Below, piece after piece: positions 25,457 through 36,705 of a stretch of DNA of 64,000 bases. The DNA is from Dyella jiangningensis. GTDB lineage: Bacteria > Pseudomonadota > Gammaproteobacteria > Xanthomonadales > Rhodanobacteraceae. Made by a program: the position numbers and the translations under genes. Position 1 is the first letter of the stretch; every line of letters starts with the position of its first letter. The notes beneath the pieces are model-generated. The model saw only the letters and a list, made by a program, of their open reading frames with translations. It was not told the origin of the DNA and did no database searches. The stretch lies in contig CP007444.1 in assembly GCA_000632805.1 (NCBI GenBank), forward strand, positions 1-64,000, given 5' to 3'.

Positions 25457-27577
25457 ATGCCTGCGCGTAACTCACCGCCCAACCTCGTTACACCTGCCGA
25501 CCCGGGCGCTACGCCGGTGGCGTCGCTGCCGGGCGTCGGACCCGCGCTCGCGGAGGCGTTGTCACGGCTGGGCCTGGAGCGCGTGCAGGATCTATGGTTT
25601 CACCTTCCGCTGCGCTACGAAGACAAGACGCATGTCACGGCGATCGCCGATCTGCGTCCCGGCGAACGCGCCCAGGTCGAGGGCGTGGTTGAAGCCGTCG
25701 AGCGAGGGTTCCGCTATCGGCCACAGCTGAAGGTGGCGATCGGTGACGATTCGCACCAGACGCTGATGCTCCGCTTCTTCCATTTCCGCCGCAGCCAGTC
25801 CGAACAGCTGCAGCCGGGCACGCGCCTGCTTTGCTATGGCGAAGTGCGCCAGGGTGCGCAGGGGCTGGAGATGGTGCATCCGCAGTACGAGCGGTTGAGC
25901 GCCGATGAGGCCACGCCGGTCGATGAATTGCTCACGCCCATTTACCCGACGACCGAGGGTCTGGGACAAAAACGCCTGGCGAGCGTGATTGCCAAGGCCC
26001 TTGCGCTATTGCCGCCGGACGCGCAGCTCGAATTGATTCCTCCCACCCTGTGCGAAGCGCACGGCCTTACGTCACTGCGCGAAGCCTTGCTGTACGTGCA
26101 TCGGCCGCCGCCGGATGCGCACCTAGGCCAACTCACCACCGGGCGGCATCCTGCGCAACAACGCCTGGCCTTCGAGGAACTGCTGACCCAGCACCTGAGC
26201 CTCAAGCGCATGCGCGAAGCCGTGCGTCGCCGGCACTCGCCGTCGCTGCGTGGTACGGGCGTGCTGCGCGAGCGATTGCTCGCCAATCTGCCGTTTGGCC
26301 TCACGGGGGCGCAACAGCGGGTAAGTGCGGAGATTGCGGGCGATATCGCGCAATCGGAGCCCATGCTGCGGTTGGTGCAGGGTGACGTGGGAAGCGGGAA
26401 GACCATCGTGGCGGCACTTGCTGCCGTGGCCGCGGTGGAGTCGGGCTATCAGGTGGCGCTGATGGCGCCGACCGAACTGCTCGCCGAGCAGCACCTGCAT
26501 CATTTCCGCCACTGGTTGACGCCCTTGGGTATTGACGTCGCGTGGTTGGCTGGCAAGGTGGCGGGCAAGGCGCGCCAGGCGGCGCTGGCGCAGGTGGCGT
26601 CCGGCGCGCATGTGGTCATCGGCACGCATGCGCTGATGCAGGACGGCGTTGCGTTTGCCCGGCTCGGCCTGGTCATCGTCGACGAGCAGCATCGCTTTGG
26701 TGTGCAACAGCGCCTGGCGCTGCGCGACAAAGGGGCAGACATCGAGACGGGCCTGGTACCACACCAGCTGGTGCTCACCGCTACGCCCATTCCGCGCACG
26801 CTGGCCATGAGTGCTTACGCCGATCTCGATGTCTCCGCCATCGACGAATTGCCGCCGGGCCGTACGCCGGTGCAGACCATCGCGATTTCCAACGCACGTC
26901 GTTTCGACGTGATCGAACGCATCCACGCCGCCTGCCTGGAGGGCCGGCAGGCGTACTGGGTATGCACGCTGATCGAGGAATCCGAGCAGTTGCGCGCGCA
27001 AGCCGCGGAAGTGGCGCATGCCGAGCTCTCCGCTGCGCTGGCCGATTGCCGGATTGGCCTCATCCACGGGCGCATGAAGCCCAAGGAAAAGCAGGCGGTG
27101 ATGGATGCGTTCAAGGCCGGCGAATTGTCGGTGTTGGTTGCCACCACCGTGATCGAAGTGGGCGTCGATGTGCCCAATGCGAGCCTGATGGTCATCGAGA
27201 ACAGCGAGCGACTGGGACTGGCCCAGCTGCATCAATTGCGCGGCCGCGTGGGCCGCGGCGCCGTCGCTTCCAATTGCGTACTCCTTTATCAGCCGCCGCT
27301 GGGCCAACTCGCGCGCGAGCGCTTGCAGGTCATGCGCGAAACCAACGACGGCTTCCGCATCGCGGAAAAGGATCTCGAGCTTCGTGGGCCGGGCGAAGTG
27401 CTGGGCACCCGCCAGACCGGTCAACTGAGTTTCCGCATTGCCGACCTTGCCCGCGACGCGCACCTGCTGCCCGCCGTGCAGGAAGTCGGGGCACAGATGC
27501 TCGAGCGACATCCGCAAGCGGCAGAGCAATTGATCACGCGATGGGTCGGTGGGGCGGCGCGTTACGCGCACGCATGA
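25457..27577 (+). CDS. recG: ATP-dependent DNA helicase RecG
   Basis: A 706-residue helicase that remodels stalled forks and Holliday junctions. Order: N-terminal helix-hairpin-helix-like LPGVGPALAEAL, wedge/OB domain (residues ~60-160), helicase core with Walker A GDVGSGKT, the DEQH box (VDEQHRFGVQQ), TATPIPRTLAM, and the C-terminal QLRGRVGRG motif. Full length. Confidence 0.96.
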   Translation: MPARNSPPNLVTPADPGATPVASLPGVGPALAEALSRLGLERVQDLWFHLPLRYEDKTHVTAIADLRPGERAQVEGVVEAVERGFRYRPQLKVAIGDDSHQTLMLRFFHFRRSQSEQLQPGTRLLCYGEVRQGAQGLEMVHPQYERLSADEATPVDELLTPIYPTTEGLGQKRLASVIAKALALLPPDAQLELIPPTLCEAHGLTSLREALLYVHRPPPDAHLGQLTTGRHPAQQRLAFEELLTQHLSLKRMREAVRRRHSPSLRGTGVLRERLLANLPFGLTGAQQRVSAEIAGDIAQSEPMLRLVQGDVGSGKTIVAALAAVAAVESGYQVALMAPTELLAEQHLHHFRHWLTPLGIDVAWLAGKVAGKARQAALAQVASGAHVVIGTHALMQDGVAFARLGLVIVDEQHRFGVQQRLALRDKGADIETGLVPHQLVLTATPIPRTLAMSAYADLDVSAIDELPPGRTPVQTIAISNARRFDVIERIHAACLEGRQAYWVCTLIEESEQLRAQAAEVAHAELSAALADCRIGLIHGRMKPKEKQAVMDAFKAGELSVLVATTVIEVGVDVPNASLMVIENSERLGLAQLHQLRGRVGRGAVASNCVLLYQPPLGQLARERLQVMRETNDGFRIAEKDLELRGPGEVLGTRQTGQLSFRIADLARDAHLLPAVQEVGAQMLERHPQAAEQLITRWVGGAARYAHA

Positions 27578-27681
27578 AGCTGCGCATTCCGCATCGTTCG
27601 GGCGTCTTGCAGGAGCTTCGACTCTTGCGTCCCCAATCCAAGGGCCTAAGCTAACCGACCCTGTCGAACGAAAGTCTCCCC

Positions 27682-28608
27682 ATGACCAAGCCGCAACTGC
27701 TGATCGACACCGACCCCGGCGTGGACGATGCACTCGCCATCCTCATGGCACACGCGCACGCCGATGTGCATGGACTGACGATCGCGGCCGGCAATGTGGG
27801 GCTTGGCCATACGGTGCGCAACGCGCGTACGCTGGTCGACCTCGTCGGCATGCCGACCCCGGTGTTTGCGGGCTGTCCAACGCCGCTGGTGCGACTGCCC
27901 GAAGAAGATGCCGTGCACGTGCATGGTACGGATGGCTTGGGTGACGTGGGGTTTCCGGAGCCGAAGACGTCTGTCAGCGACGAGCATGCGGTGCAGGCCA
28001 TTCTGCGGCTGGCGCACGAACGCTCCGATCTCACGCTGGTGGCGTTGGGGCCGCTTACGAATCTGGCCCTGGCCGTGCGCCTGGATCCTTCGTTGCCGCA
28101 GCGCGTGAAGCGCCTGGTGATCATGGGTGGCGCGGTAACCGGCCTCGGCAATACCGGAAAAATTCCGGCCGAATTCAATATCGGATTCGATCCCGAGGCG
28201 GCGCACGTCGTGTTCGAGGCCTTTCCGTCGTTTGATCTGGTCGATTGGGAAGTCGTGTTGCGACATGCCTTCGACGACATCGAGTTCGATGGCTGGTTGG
28301 CCGCGGGTGATCAGCGCGCCCGATTCTTCGAGCAGGTGTTTCGCACGGCGCGCGCATTCAACCTCAAGAGAGGCCGGCGTGGCGTGATTGCTGCCGATGC
28401 GCTCGCGATGGCGGTGGCGATCGACCCGACGATCGTCACGTGCTACGAAGAACGCCATGTGGCGGTCGAGATGGATGGTCGCCTGACCCGTGGCGCCACC
28501 GTGGTGGACTGGTCCCATCGCTTCGGCAGGCCGGCCAATGCCCGCATCGCGATGGAGGTGGATCAGGCCCGGTTCGGCGCCATGGTGCGGCGGGCCCTGG
28601 GCGCGTGA
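27682..28608 (+). CDS. Nucleoside hydrolase (inosine/uridine-preferring family)
   Basis: A 308-residue IUNH-family enzyme that cleaves the N-glycosidic bond of ribonucleosides. The calcium-binding DTDPGVDDA motif is at residues 9-17, and the ribose-binding AEFNIGFDPEAA and the C-terminal AADALAMA aspartate are in place. Substrate preference cannot be told from sequence. Stand-alone, with no close partner genes. Confidence 0.9.
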   Translation: MTKPQLLIDTDPGVDDALAILMAHAHADVHGLTIAAGNVGLGHTVRNARTLVDLVGMPTPVFAGCPTPLVRLPEEDAVHVHGTDGLGDVGFPEPKTSVSDEHAVQAILRLAHERSDLTLVALGPLTNLALAVRLDPSLPQRVKRLVIMGGAVTGLGNTGKIPAEFNIGFDPEAAHVVFEAFPSFDLVDWEVVLRHAFDDIEFDGWLAAGDQRARFFEQVFRTARAFNLKRGRRGVIAADALAMAVAIDPTIVTCYEERHVAVEMDGRLTRGATVVDWSHRFGRPANARIAMEVDQARFGAMVRRALGA

Positions 28609-28652
28609 GAGCCGCCGGAAAGCGGATTGATAAGTCCAAGTGACTGACCGAC

Positions 28653-28682
28653 TTGCCAAAGGCTTCGGTCTGTAGTTAAAAT
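28653..28682 (+). promoter_or_regulatory. Sigma-70-like promoter of bL31
   Basis: TTGCCA (28653-28658), 18-bp spacer, TAAAAT (28677-28682). The start codon follows about 34 bp later. No long palindrome of Zur type is visible around it. Confidence 0.55.
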
Positions 28683-28715
28683 GCCGCTCTTTTCACCCAC
28701 CGCTTTGAGCCAGTC

Positions 28716-28961
28716 ATGAAGCCCGATACCCATCCGAATTATCGCCCGGTGGTGTTCCAGGACCTGTCGTCCGACTTCGCGTTCCTTACGCGCTCGACGA
28801 TCGCCACCAAGGAAACCGTCAAGTGGGAAGACGGCAACGAGTACCCGCTGATCAAGGTGGATATCTCCAGCCATTCCCATCCGTTCTACACCGGCAAGCA
28901 GAAGACGCTGGACACCGGCGGCCGCGTCGACAAGTTCCGTCGTCGCTACGCGCAGAAGTAA
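28716..28961 (+). CDS. rpmE2: Ribosomal protein bL31, type B
   Basis: An 81-residue L31 of type [17 protein letters not shown] at the start, the SHPFYTGKQ block and the C-terminal [10 protein letters not shown]. It has no CxxC zinc ligands, which defines the zinc-independent form. Followed by a strong terminator. Confidence 0.95.
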   Translation: MKPDTHPNYRPVVFQDLSSDFAFLTRSTIATKETVKWEDGNEYPLIKVDISSHSHPFYTGKQKTLDTGGRVDKFRRRYAQK

Positions 28962-29015
28962 GCGCGAACAGCCTGCCGTCACGCCGGCGCTGCCGTGCGT
29001 GAGCAAGCATGTGAG

Positions 29016-29050
29016 CACGGGGCGAGCACAAGCTCGCCCCGTGTTTTTTT
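29016..29050 (+). terminator. Intrinsic terminator of bL31 gene
   Basis: A perfect 12-bp stem (CACGGGGCGAGC / GCTCGCCCCGTG, loop ACAA) followed by seven T. Confidence 0.95.
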
Positions 29051-29206
29051 GCGTCCGCCATCCGACCATCCGCTAGGGCATGTTGCTGGATCGATATGCG
29101 ATAATGGGCGGCGAGGTGTCGCTATCCCCAAGGCGACATCAACCCTAATCGCCCGCGGTCGCAGACGGCCGCATGCAGGCGACGCCATTTGTGAAGGAGG
29201 TTTTCC

Positions 29207-30502
29207 GTGTCCGAATCCAAGATCGTCAAGTTGGTGGATGAGTCGACCAACCGCAGCAGCGAACTACCCCTGCTCAGCGGCACCCTTGGTCCCGCATGCA
29301 TCGACATCGGCACGCTGTACAAGGACACGGGCCACTTCACCTACGACCCGGGTTACGGCAGCACGGCCAGCACCAAGAGCGCCATCACCTACATCGACGG
29401 TGACAAGGGCGTCCTGCTGTATCGCGGCTACCCGATCGAGCAACTGGCCGAGAAGTCCAACTTCCTCGAGACCTCGTACCTGCTGCTGAACGGCGAACTG
29501 CCGACCAAGGACCAGTTCTCGAAGTTCGAGCACGACATCACGCATCACACGATGATGCACGAGTCGCTGAAGGACTTCTTCAAGGGCTTCCATCACGACG
29601 CGCATCCGATGGCCATGCTGGCCGCTTCGGTCGCTTCGCTGTCGGCCTTCTATCACGACGACATCGACGTCGATAACGCCGACGACCGCAAGCTGGCCGC
29701 GATCCGCCTGATCGCCAAGATGCCGACCATCGCCGCTGCGTGCTACCGCTATTCGATCGGCTGGCCGTTCCGTTATCCGCGCAACAACCTCGAGTACGTC
29801 GACCGCTTCCTGCACATGATGTTCGAAGTGCCGAGCGAGCCGCTGGAACTGAGCCCGGTCGCCGCCAAGGCGCTGGACCTGCTGTTCATCCTGCACGCCG
29901 ACCACGAGCAGAACGCTTCGACCTCGACGGTGCGCCTGGTGGGTTCGACCGGTGCCAACCCGTACGCTTCCATCGCCGCGGGCATCACCGCGCTCTGGGG
30001 TCCGGCCCATGGCGGTGCGAACGAAGCCGTGCTGGAAATGCTTCAGGAGATCGGTACGGCCGACAAGGTCGAGACCGCGGTCAAGCGCGCGAAGGACAAG
30101 AACGACAACTTCCGCCTGATGGGCTTTGGCCACCGCGTGTACAAGAACTTCGACCCGCGCGCGAAGATCATCCGCGAAATGACCCACAAGGTCCTCGGCG
30201 AGCTGGGCATCAACGATCCGCTGCTGGAAGTGGCGATGAAGCTGGAAGAGGCGGCGCTGAAGGACGACTACTTCGTCGAGCGCAAGCTGTACCCGAACGT
30301 CGACTTCTACTCCGGCATCATCTACAAGGCGCTGGGCATCCCGACCGAGATGTTCACGGTGATGTTCGCCATCGCGCGTACCGCCGGCTGGATCGCCCAC
30401 TGGATCGAGCAGCACGAAACCCCGGGTGCCCGCATCGGCCGTCCGCGCCAGATCTACACCGGCGCCGATGTGCGCGACTACGTGGCGGCGGACAAGCGCT
30501 GA
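29207..30502 (+). CDS. gltA: Citrate synthase
   Basis: A 431-residue type I citrate synthase, condensing acetyl-CoA and oxaloacetate in the TCA cycle. Catalytic blocks: [12 protein letters not shown] (His), [14 protein letters not shown] (His) and NVDFYSG (Asp). The N-terminal beta-domain and length match the hexameric, NADH-sensitive form of gammaproteobacteria. The GTG start has a very strong AAGGAGG about 7 nt upstream. A GATAAT -10-like box is at 29100-29105. Confidence 0.97.
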   Translation: MSESKIVKLVDESTNRSSELPLLSGTLGPACIDIGTLYKDTGHFTYDPGYGSTASTKSAITYIDGDKGVLLYRGYPIEQLAEKSNFLETSYLLLNGELPTKDQFSKFEHDITHHTMMHESLKDFFKGFHHDAHPMAMLAASVASLSAFYHDDIDVDNADDRKLAAIRLIAKMPTIAAACYRYSIGWPFRYPRNNLEYVDRFLHMMFEVPSEPLELSPVAAKALDLLFILHADHEQNASTSTVRLVGSTGANPYASIAAGITALWGPAHGGANEAVLEMLQEIGTADKVETAVKRAKDKNDNFRLMGFGHRVYKNFDPRAKIIREMTHKVLGELGINDPLLEVAMKLEEAALKDDYFVERKLYPNVDFYSGIIYKALGIPTEMFTVMFAIARTAGWIAHWIEQHETPGARIGRPRQIYTGADVRDYVAADKR

Positions 30503-30526
30503 GCTTTTCCTGCTTCGCATGATGAA

Positions 30527-30555
30527 AAGCCCCGGCTATGCCGGGGCTTTTTTTT
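30527..30555 (+). terminator. Intrinsic terminator of gltA
   Basis: AAGCCCCGGC-TAT-GCCGGGGCTT stem, then a T run through 30555, 25 bp past the gltA stop. Confidence 0.95.
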
Positions 30556-30566
30556 GTGCTGCCTTT

Positions 30567-30676
30567 GTAGGGGCGCATCCAGTGCGCGATGCATGCTTGC
30601 GACGTGTCGAAGATGCGATGACTTATGCCTGAGGTGCCACCTCGGCGCTGCGGTCGCGCACTGGGTGCGCTCCTAC
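30567..30676. repeat. REP pair (REPIN-like), GTAG variant
   Basis: Left arm 30567-30590 starts GTAGGGGCGCATCCAG and continues TGCGCGAT; the right arm 30653-30676 is the inverse, ending CTCCTAC. Same family as 17432 but with GTAG heads, and the left arm has degenerated (GCGCAT). Confidence 0.75.
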
Positions 30677-30740
30677 AGTGAGGCTTAGTGTTGGCTGCGG
30701 GAGGAAGTGCACATCCATGCAATTCCTCCCAGCCGCTTTC

Positions 30741-31415
30741 CTATCTCAACACCGACGACAGCATCCGCTCGAACTCATCGTCGTTTTCCGCCGATGACAG
30801 CAGTTCCTCCACGGCCGCCAGCGAAGCCCGCTTCATCGGCTTCTCATCAATGCGGTCCAGCGGCGGCTGTTTCAGCGCATCGAGGGGAAGCACGGTAAGG
30901 TCGAAGGGCAGGCCATCGGCCGCGAACAACAGGACGGGATACTCGCGCTGCTCGTCGCGAGTGGTCCTGAGCCGGCGTGTCTGCTGTGTCAGCGGCACCC
31001 CGCGTTCCTGCAGGAACAGCACGACGGATTCGGGCGTGTCGCTGAAAAGATGCAGGCAGACGGCGGAGTGGGCGTCGGCGGTGCCATCGAGCACGGCGCC
31101 AACCAGTCGAGGCTCGAAGCGGTCGAGGAAGCGCATCGCCTCGGCGGCGGCCTCACGGCGCTCCAGTAGCAGCTGGGGCTGGCTGTCGGCGAGGAAGATG
31201 CGCTGATGCTCGCGCAGTGCCTCTTCGATTTCATTGTTGCGGGGCAAAGCCTGCGCGTCGAGGATGCCCAGCCTTTCGGCCGCCTTGACCTTAGCGTGGT
31301 GGAAATCGCGGATACCGTGTTCGCTCATCAGTCGCGCCGCCTCCTGGGCGACGCGCAACCTGTTGCGCTGAAGACGATCCTGCGCGTGGATTCGGTGATG
31401 CTGGCCGCGTGCCAT
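30741..31415 (-). CDS. Unrecognised conserved-looking protein behind PBP1A
   Basis: A 224-residue cytosolic protein, charged and helical at the N-terminus (MARGQHHRIHAQDRLQ), with a mixed alpha/beta centre (GAVLDGTADAHSAVCLHLF). The centre faintly recalls the GS...DxD core of minimal nucleotidyltransferases, but the aspartates of that motif are missing, so I do not assign it. GGAGG lies 7 nt before the start at 31415. It starts 64 bp after the PBP1A gene on the same strand, so the two may be one transcript. Homologues may carry misleading ligase names in databases; there is no Mur ligase motif here. Confidence 0.75.
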   Translation of the reverse strand: MARGQHHRIHAQDRLQRNRLRVAQEAARLMSEHGIRDFHHAKVKAAERLGILDAQALPRNNEIEEALREHQRIFLADSQPQLLLERREAAAEAMRFLDRFEPRLVGAVLDGTADAHSAVCLHLFSDTPESVVLFLQERGVPLTQQTRRLRTTRDEQREYPVLLFAADGLPFDLTVLPLDALKQPPLDRIDEKPMKRASLAAVEELLSSAENDDEFERMLSSVLR

Positions 31416-31479
31416 GCCTGTTCCTCCCGGAAGCTGGCGTTCGCTCAGGCGAACGCGGGCGGGACGGATGTCCCGGGGG

Positions 31480-33987
31480 TCAGAAGATGTCGTAGGCGTG
31501 TTGCTGGTCCTGGTCCTCCTGCTGCTGGTTGGCCTGGTTGCGCAGTCGGTCCACGTCTTCGACCTTGAAGATCTCGGACATGGCGTTCGGATCGCCCGCA
31601 CCGGCGGGCAGGCCGCTGTAGCGGTCGATTTGCACCGTACTGATGCCGGGCGGCATCGGCAAGACCGTGGACGGTTGGTCCTTCAGCGCCGAGCCCATGT
31701 AGGACATCCAGATCGGCAACGCCGCCTTGGCACCGAACTCACCCTTGCCAAGCGAGCTGAAGTCGTCAAAGCCCACCCACACGGTAGCGACCAGGCCGCC
31801 GTTGAAGCCCGAGAACCAGGCATCGCGATGCTCGTTGGTCGAGCCCGTCTTGCCGGCGAGGTCGTCGCGACCCAGCGCCATGGCTGCCGCGCCCGTGCCG
31901 CGTTTGACCACGTCCTGCATCAGCGAGGTGATCAGATAGTCGTTCCGCACATCGATGACCTGGGGCGCCAGCACTGGCGCATGGGCGACGTCGCCGTGGG
32001 CATCCGCCGGCAACACGGCATCGCCGACGCCGGCGACGCTGCCCGAGGTGGCTGGCGCTCCGGCGCCGCCTGCAGTGGCGGCCACGGCGTTGGCCGGGCC
32101 TGCCACGCTTCCGGCCGGCGGCGGCGGACCCGGCGCCCGGGTGTCCAGCAGGCGTTCGGCGCAGTTGCGACAGGCACGGGCCGGATTGGCGACGTAGACG
32201 GGCTTGCCGTCGCGGTCGTCGATCTCGCTGATGAAATACGGCGTCACCAGGTAGCCACCGTTGGCGAATACGGCATAGCCGCGGGCCATGCTCATTGGTG
32301 AGACCGAAGCGGTACCCAGCGCCATCGAGAGGTTGCTGGGCAGGGAGTCGAGGCTGAAGCCGAAGCGGGTCACGTAGTCGCGCGCGTAGCGCACGCCGAT
32401 CGCATCGAGCAGGCGCACCGAGACCAGGTTCTTGGACTGCACCAATGCTTCGCGCAGGCGGATGGGGCCGTCGAACTTGTCGTCGTCGTTGGATGGCGTC
32501 CACAGGCCGCCCGGGCGCGATGGGTCGGGCAGGGCCAGGGGCGCGTCGTTCACGATCGAGGCAGGGGTGAAGCCGCGCTCGAACGCCGCCGAATAGATGA
32601 ACGGCTTGAAGCTGGAGCCCGGCTGGCGGGCGGCCATCACGGCGCGATTAAATTTGCTGCGCAGGAAGTTGAAGCCGCCGACCAGTGCCTGCAGCGAGCC
32701 GTCTTCGGGATTGACGGAGACCAGTGCGGCCTGGGCGGCCGGGATCTGGGTCAGCTGCCAGTTGCCCTTCTCGTCGCGCGCCACGCGCACGATGTCGCCG
32801 CGCTTGAGCAGGCTGGTACCGCTCTTGGGGCGGGCCCAGGCCATCTGCTCGGCGCCCAGCTTCACCGTCTCCCGGCTGGCCAGGTAGATGCTGGTCTCGC
32901 CGCTGGCGACGCCGGTCACGATGCCCGGCTGCATGCCCGAGATATCGGTAAACCCGGCCAGGGCGTGCTCCAGATCTTCGTTGCTGGCATCGGCTGCCAG
33001 CTCCTGGTGGGCCTCGGGCCCGCGCCAGCCGTGGCGGTGGTCGTATTCGACCAGGCCCGAGCGGACCGCATCCACCGCCGCCTGCTGGCGGGTGCTCAGC
33101 ACGGTGGTCTTCACCACGTAGCCCTCGGTCAGGGCGTCGTTGCCCAGGCGATCGAGAGCCTGCAGGCGCACCATTTCGGCCAGATAGGGGGCATCGACCT
33201 CGATCGGCGGCTCATGCGGCGAGGCATTGTTGGCCTCGGCAATGGCCTGCTCGTACTCGCCCTTGCTGATGTAATGGTTTTCCAGCATCTGGCCCAGCAC
33301 CCAGTTGCGGCGGGCGATCATGCGCTTGGGGCTGTTCAGCGGGTTGACCACCGAGGGCAGCTGGAACGTCGAGGCCAGAGTGGCGCATTCGGCCACGCTC
33401 AACTGATCCAGCGTCTTGCCGTAGTAGTAGGAAGCGGCAGCTGCCACGCCGTAGGAGCGATGTCCCAGGAACATCTTGTTGAGGTAGAGCTCCAGGATCT
33501 GGTCCTTGGTGAGCTCGCTCTCCATGCGCAGGGCGATGAAGATCTCGGTCAGCTTGCGGGAATAGAGCTTTTCCGGGCTCAGGAAGAAGTTGCGGGCGAC
33601 CTGCTGGGTAATGGTGGAGCCGCCCGGACCCTTGTCGCCGCCGGAAACGACCACGTGCCAGCCTGCGCGGGCAATGCCATGCCAATCCACGCCCGGGTGC
33701 TGGTAGAAGCTGGCGTCCTCGGCGGCGAGCACGGCGTGCTTGAGGCGCTCGGGTACCTCGCCGATGCTGACGGGGATACGACGGGTTTCGCCAAAGCTGG
33801 CGATCAGCTTGCCGTCGGCGGAAAGCACACGCAGTGGCACCTGCATGTGATAGTCCTTGAGGACCGCTACCGAGGGGAGGCGAGGGGAAATCAGCCAGTA
33901 GGCCACGCCGATTGCCGCGACACCCAGCAGCAAACCCGTAAAAGCCAGGATCAGGATCCAGCGCAGCAACCGCTTAAGAATTTGCAT
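31480..33987 (-). CDS. mrcA: Penicillin-binding protein 1A, bifunctional
   Basis: An 835-residue class A PBP that polymerises and cross-links peptidoglycan. One N-terminal membrane anchor (about residues 9-31). Glycosyltransferase motifs EDASFYQHPGVD, GGSTITQQ and the KFLGHRSYG region; an OB-like insert; transpeptidase motifs SSFK (within RQPGSSFKPF), SKN (VQSKNLVS) and KTG (AGKTGSTNEH). A Pro/Gly/Ala-rich insert lies between the SKN and KTG boxes, about residues 640-690. The start MQILKRLLRW at 33987 is chosen; upstream sequence in frame is not anchor-like. Divergent from pilM. Confidence 0.95.
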   Translation of the reverse strand: MQILKRLLRWILILAFTGLLLGVAAIGVAYWLISPRLPSVAVLKDYHMQVPLRVLSADGKLIASFGETRRIPVSIGEVPERLKHAVLAAEDASFYQHPGVDWHGIARAGWHVVVSGGDKGPGGSTITQQVARNFFLSPEKLYSRKLTEIFIALRMESELTKDQILELYLNKMFLGHRSYGVAAAASYYYGKTLDQLSVAECATLASTFQLPSVVNPLNSPKRMIARRNWVLGQMLENHYISKGEYEQAIAEANNASPHEPPIEVDAPYLAEMVRLQALDRLGNDALTEGYVVKTTVLSTRQQAAVDAVRSGLVEYDHRHGWRGPEAHQELAADASNEDLEHALAGFTDISGMQPGIVTGVASGETSIYLASRETVKLGAEQMAWARPKSGTSLLKRGDIVRVARDEKGNWQLTQIPAAQAALVSVNPEDGSLQALVGGFNFLRSKFNRAVMAARQPGSSFKPFIYSAAFERGFTPASIVNDAPLALPDPSRPGGLWTPSNDDDKFDGPIRLREALVQSKNLVSVRLLDAIGVRYARDYVTRFGFSLDSLPSNLSMALGTASVSPMSMARGYAVFANGGYLVTPYFISEIDDRDGKPVYVANPARACRNCAERLLDTRAPGPPPPAGSVAGPANAVAATAGGAGAPATSGSVAGVGDAVLPADAHGDVAHAPVLAPQVIDVRNDYLITSLMQDVVKRGTGAAAMALGRDDLAGKTGSTNEHRDAWFSGFNGGLVATVWVGFDDFSSLGKGEFGAKAALPIWMSYMGSALKDQPSTVLPMPPGISTVQIDRYSGLPAGAGDPNAMSEIFKVEDVDRLRNQANQQQEDQDQQHAYDIF

Positions 33988-34026
33988 GATTTGGGTGTTT
34001 GCGAGACGTGAGTCAAAACAACTCAG

Positions 34027-34032
34027 AGTATA
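34027..34032 (-). promoter_or_regulatory. Candidate -10 of the PBP1A gene
   Basis: TATACT on the minus strand, about 40 bp before the start codon. No good -35 is seen at 16-18 bp, so the call is weak. Confidence 0.35.
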
Positions 34033-34150
34033 GATGTAGCAGTATCTCGGGCATGAACCGAGCGCGTCACAGCAAAAAGCAGGCCATGGACGACTTCGGC
34101 CAAGTGTGGATGCCGTCACGCGAATGAGTCGAGAAAAAGCTCGTAGGCCG

Positions 34151-35293
<1,143 letters not shown>

Positions 35294-35294
<1 letters not shown>

Positions 35295-36022
35295 TGGCAC
35301 ACATCAACCTACTTCCGTGGCGCACCGAGCGCCGCAAGCAACGCGAGCGCGAGTTCTTCATGCAGCTGGCCGCGGCCTTCGTGGCGGCGGTGCTGGTGTT
35401 GTTCCTGTGGGTGTTCTGGATGGACATGCGCATCGACAACCAGAACGAGCGCAACACCTACCTGCAGGGCGAGATCAAGCAGCTCGACGAACGCATCGCG
35501 AAGATCAAGGACCTGGAAAAGGTCCGCGAACGCCTGCTGGCGCGCAAGCAGATCATCGAACAGCTGCAGGCCAACCGCTCACAGATGGTCCATCTGTTCG
35601 ACGAGCTGGTGAAGACCATTCCCGCCAGTGCGCGCCTGGGTGGCCTCAAGCAGGTCGGTGACTCCATGACGCTGGAAGGCGTCGCGCAGTCCAATGCGAG
35701 CGTTGCCGAGTACATGCGCAATATCGAGGCCTCGCCGTGGATGGGACATGCCGACCTGCGCAAGACCGAAAACACGCATGGCGATTCGCGCATGCCATAT
35801 GCCTTCGGCCTTGACGTCGCGTTGAGCCGGCCCAAGCAGGACGAGAACGGCGAGGGTTCGGACGATTCGCGTACTCCGGTGTTGCCGGCGTCATCGCAGG
35901 CACCGGCAAACGCGCCGGCTCCTGCGGCAGGCGGTACCGCGAAGCCGGCACCTGCAAGCACCGCCCCGGCCACGCCGAAGCCGGCGACTCCTGCAGCCGC
36001 TAATGGAGGAGCCAAGTCATGA
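35294..36022 (+). CDS. pilN: PilN, type IV pilus assembly protein
   Basis: A 242-residue bitopic protein. The N-terminal INLLPWR motif is the PilM-docking peptide; the membrane segment is about residues 23-41; a coiled coil (residues ~50-95) and a ferredoxin-like periplasmic domain follow. The C-terminal ~50 residues are an Ala/Pro-rich tail, longer than in P. aeruginosa. It pairs with PilO. Confidence 0.95.
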
Positions 36023-36705
36023 AGTTCCTCAACGACCTGCAGAATCTCGATCGCAACAACATTGGCGGCTGGCCCAAGTCGATCAAGGTCTTCTTCACGG
36101 TGCTGCTGTTCGTCATCGTGGTGTTCCTCGGTTGGTATCTGTACGTCAGCGACCAGCAGAGCACGCTGGAGCAGGCGGCCAACAAGGAAGAGCAGCTCAA
36201 GCAGGAGTTCTCGCAGAAGCAGGCCAAGTCCGTGAACCTCGAAGCGCTGCAGCAGCAGCTCGACGAGATGCAGGACATGCTGCGCCAGCTGCTGCGACAG
36301 CTTCCCAGCAAGACGGAAATGCCGGAACTCTTGGTGGACATCTCGCAGACCGCGCTGTCGGCGGGTCTGGAAACCGAGCTGTTCCAGCCGGGCCCCGAGG
36401 CGCCGAAGGACTTCTACGCCGAGAAGCCGATCCAGCTTCGCATGGTGGGCACCTATCACCAGTTCGGCACCTTCATCAGCGGCGTGGCGTCGTTGCCACG
36501 CGTGGTCATCCTGACCCTGCACGACGTGTCGCTGACGCCGAAAAACAAGGACGCCAAGGGGAATAATCCGGGCGGCCAACTGGTGCTCCAGGGCACGGTC
36601 AAGACCTATCGCTATCTGGAAGACGATGAGAGCGCCGAAGCCAAGGCAGCCAATGCCAAATCGGCTACGGGCAAGGCGCCGGCGAAGAAAGGGGGGCAGA
36701 AATGA
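36019..36705 (+). CDS. pilO: PilO, type IV pilus assembly protein
   Basis: A 228-residue bitopic protein: membrane segment about residues 21-42, coiled coil (residues ~48-95), then a periplasmic core. It forms a heterodimer with PilN and contacts PilP. Both junctions with neighbours are four-base overlaps. Confidence 0.95.
   Translation: MKFLNDLQNLDRNNIGGWPKSIKVFFTVLLFVIVVFLGWYLYVSDQQSTLEQAANKEEQLKQEFSQKQAKSVNLEALQQQLDEMQDMLRQLLRQLPSKTEMPELLVDISQTALSAGLETELFQPGPEAPKDFYAEKPIQLRMVGTYHQFGTFISGVASLPRVVILTLHDVSLTPKNKDAKGNNPGGQLVLQGTVKTYRYLEDDESAEAKAANAKSATGKAPAKKGGQK

Noticed and set aside
28653..28715. Zur operator for the zinc-independent bL31
   Set aside because: Type B bL31 is Zur-controlled in many bacteria, but no AT-rich palindrome of that kind overlaps the promoter here.
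30741..31415. Mur ligase or nucleotidyltransferase assignment for the gene behind PBP1A
   Set aside because: No ATP-binding GKT/GTNGKT motif of Mur ligases and no DxD pair of nucleotidyltransferases; left as unrecognised.
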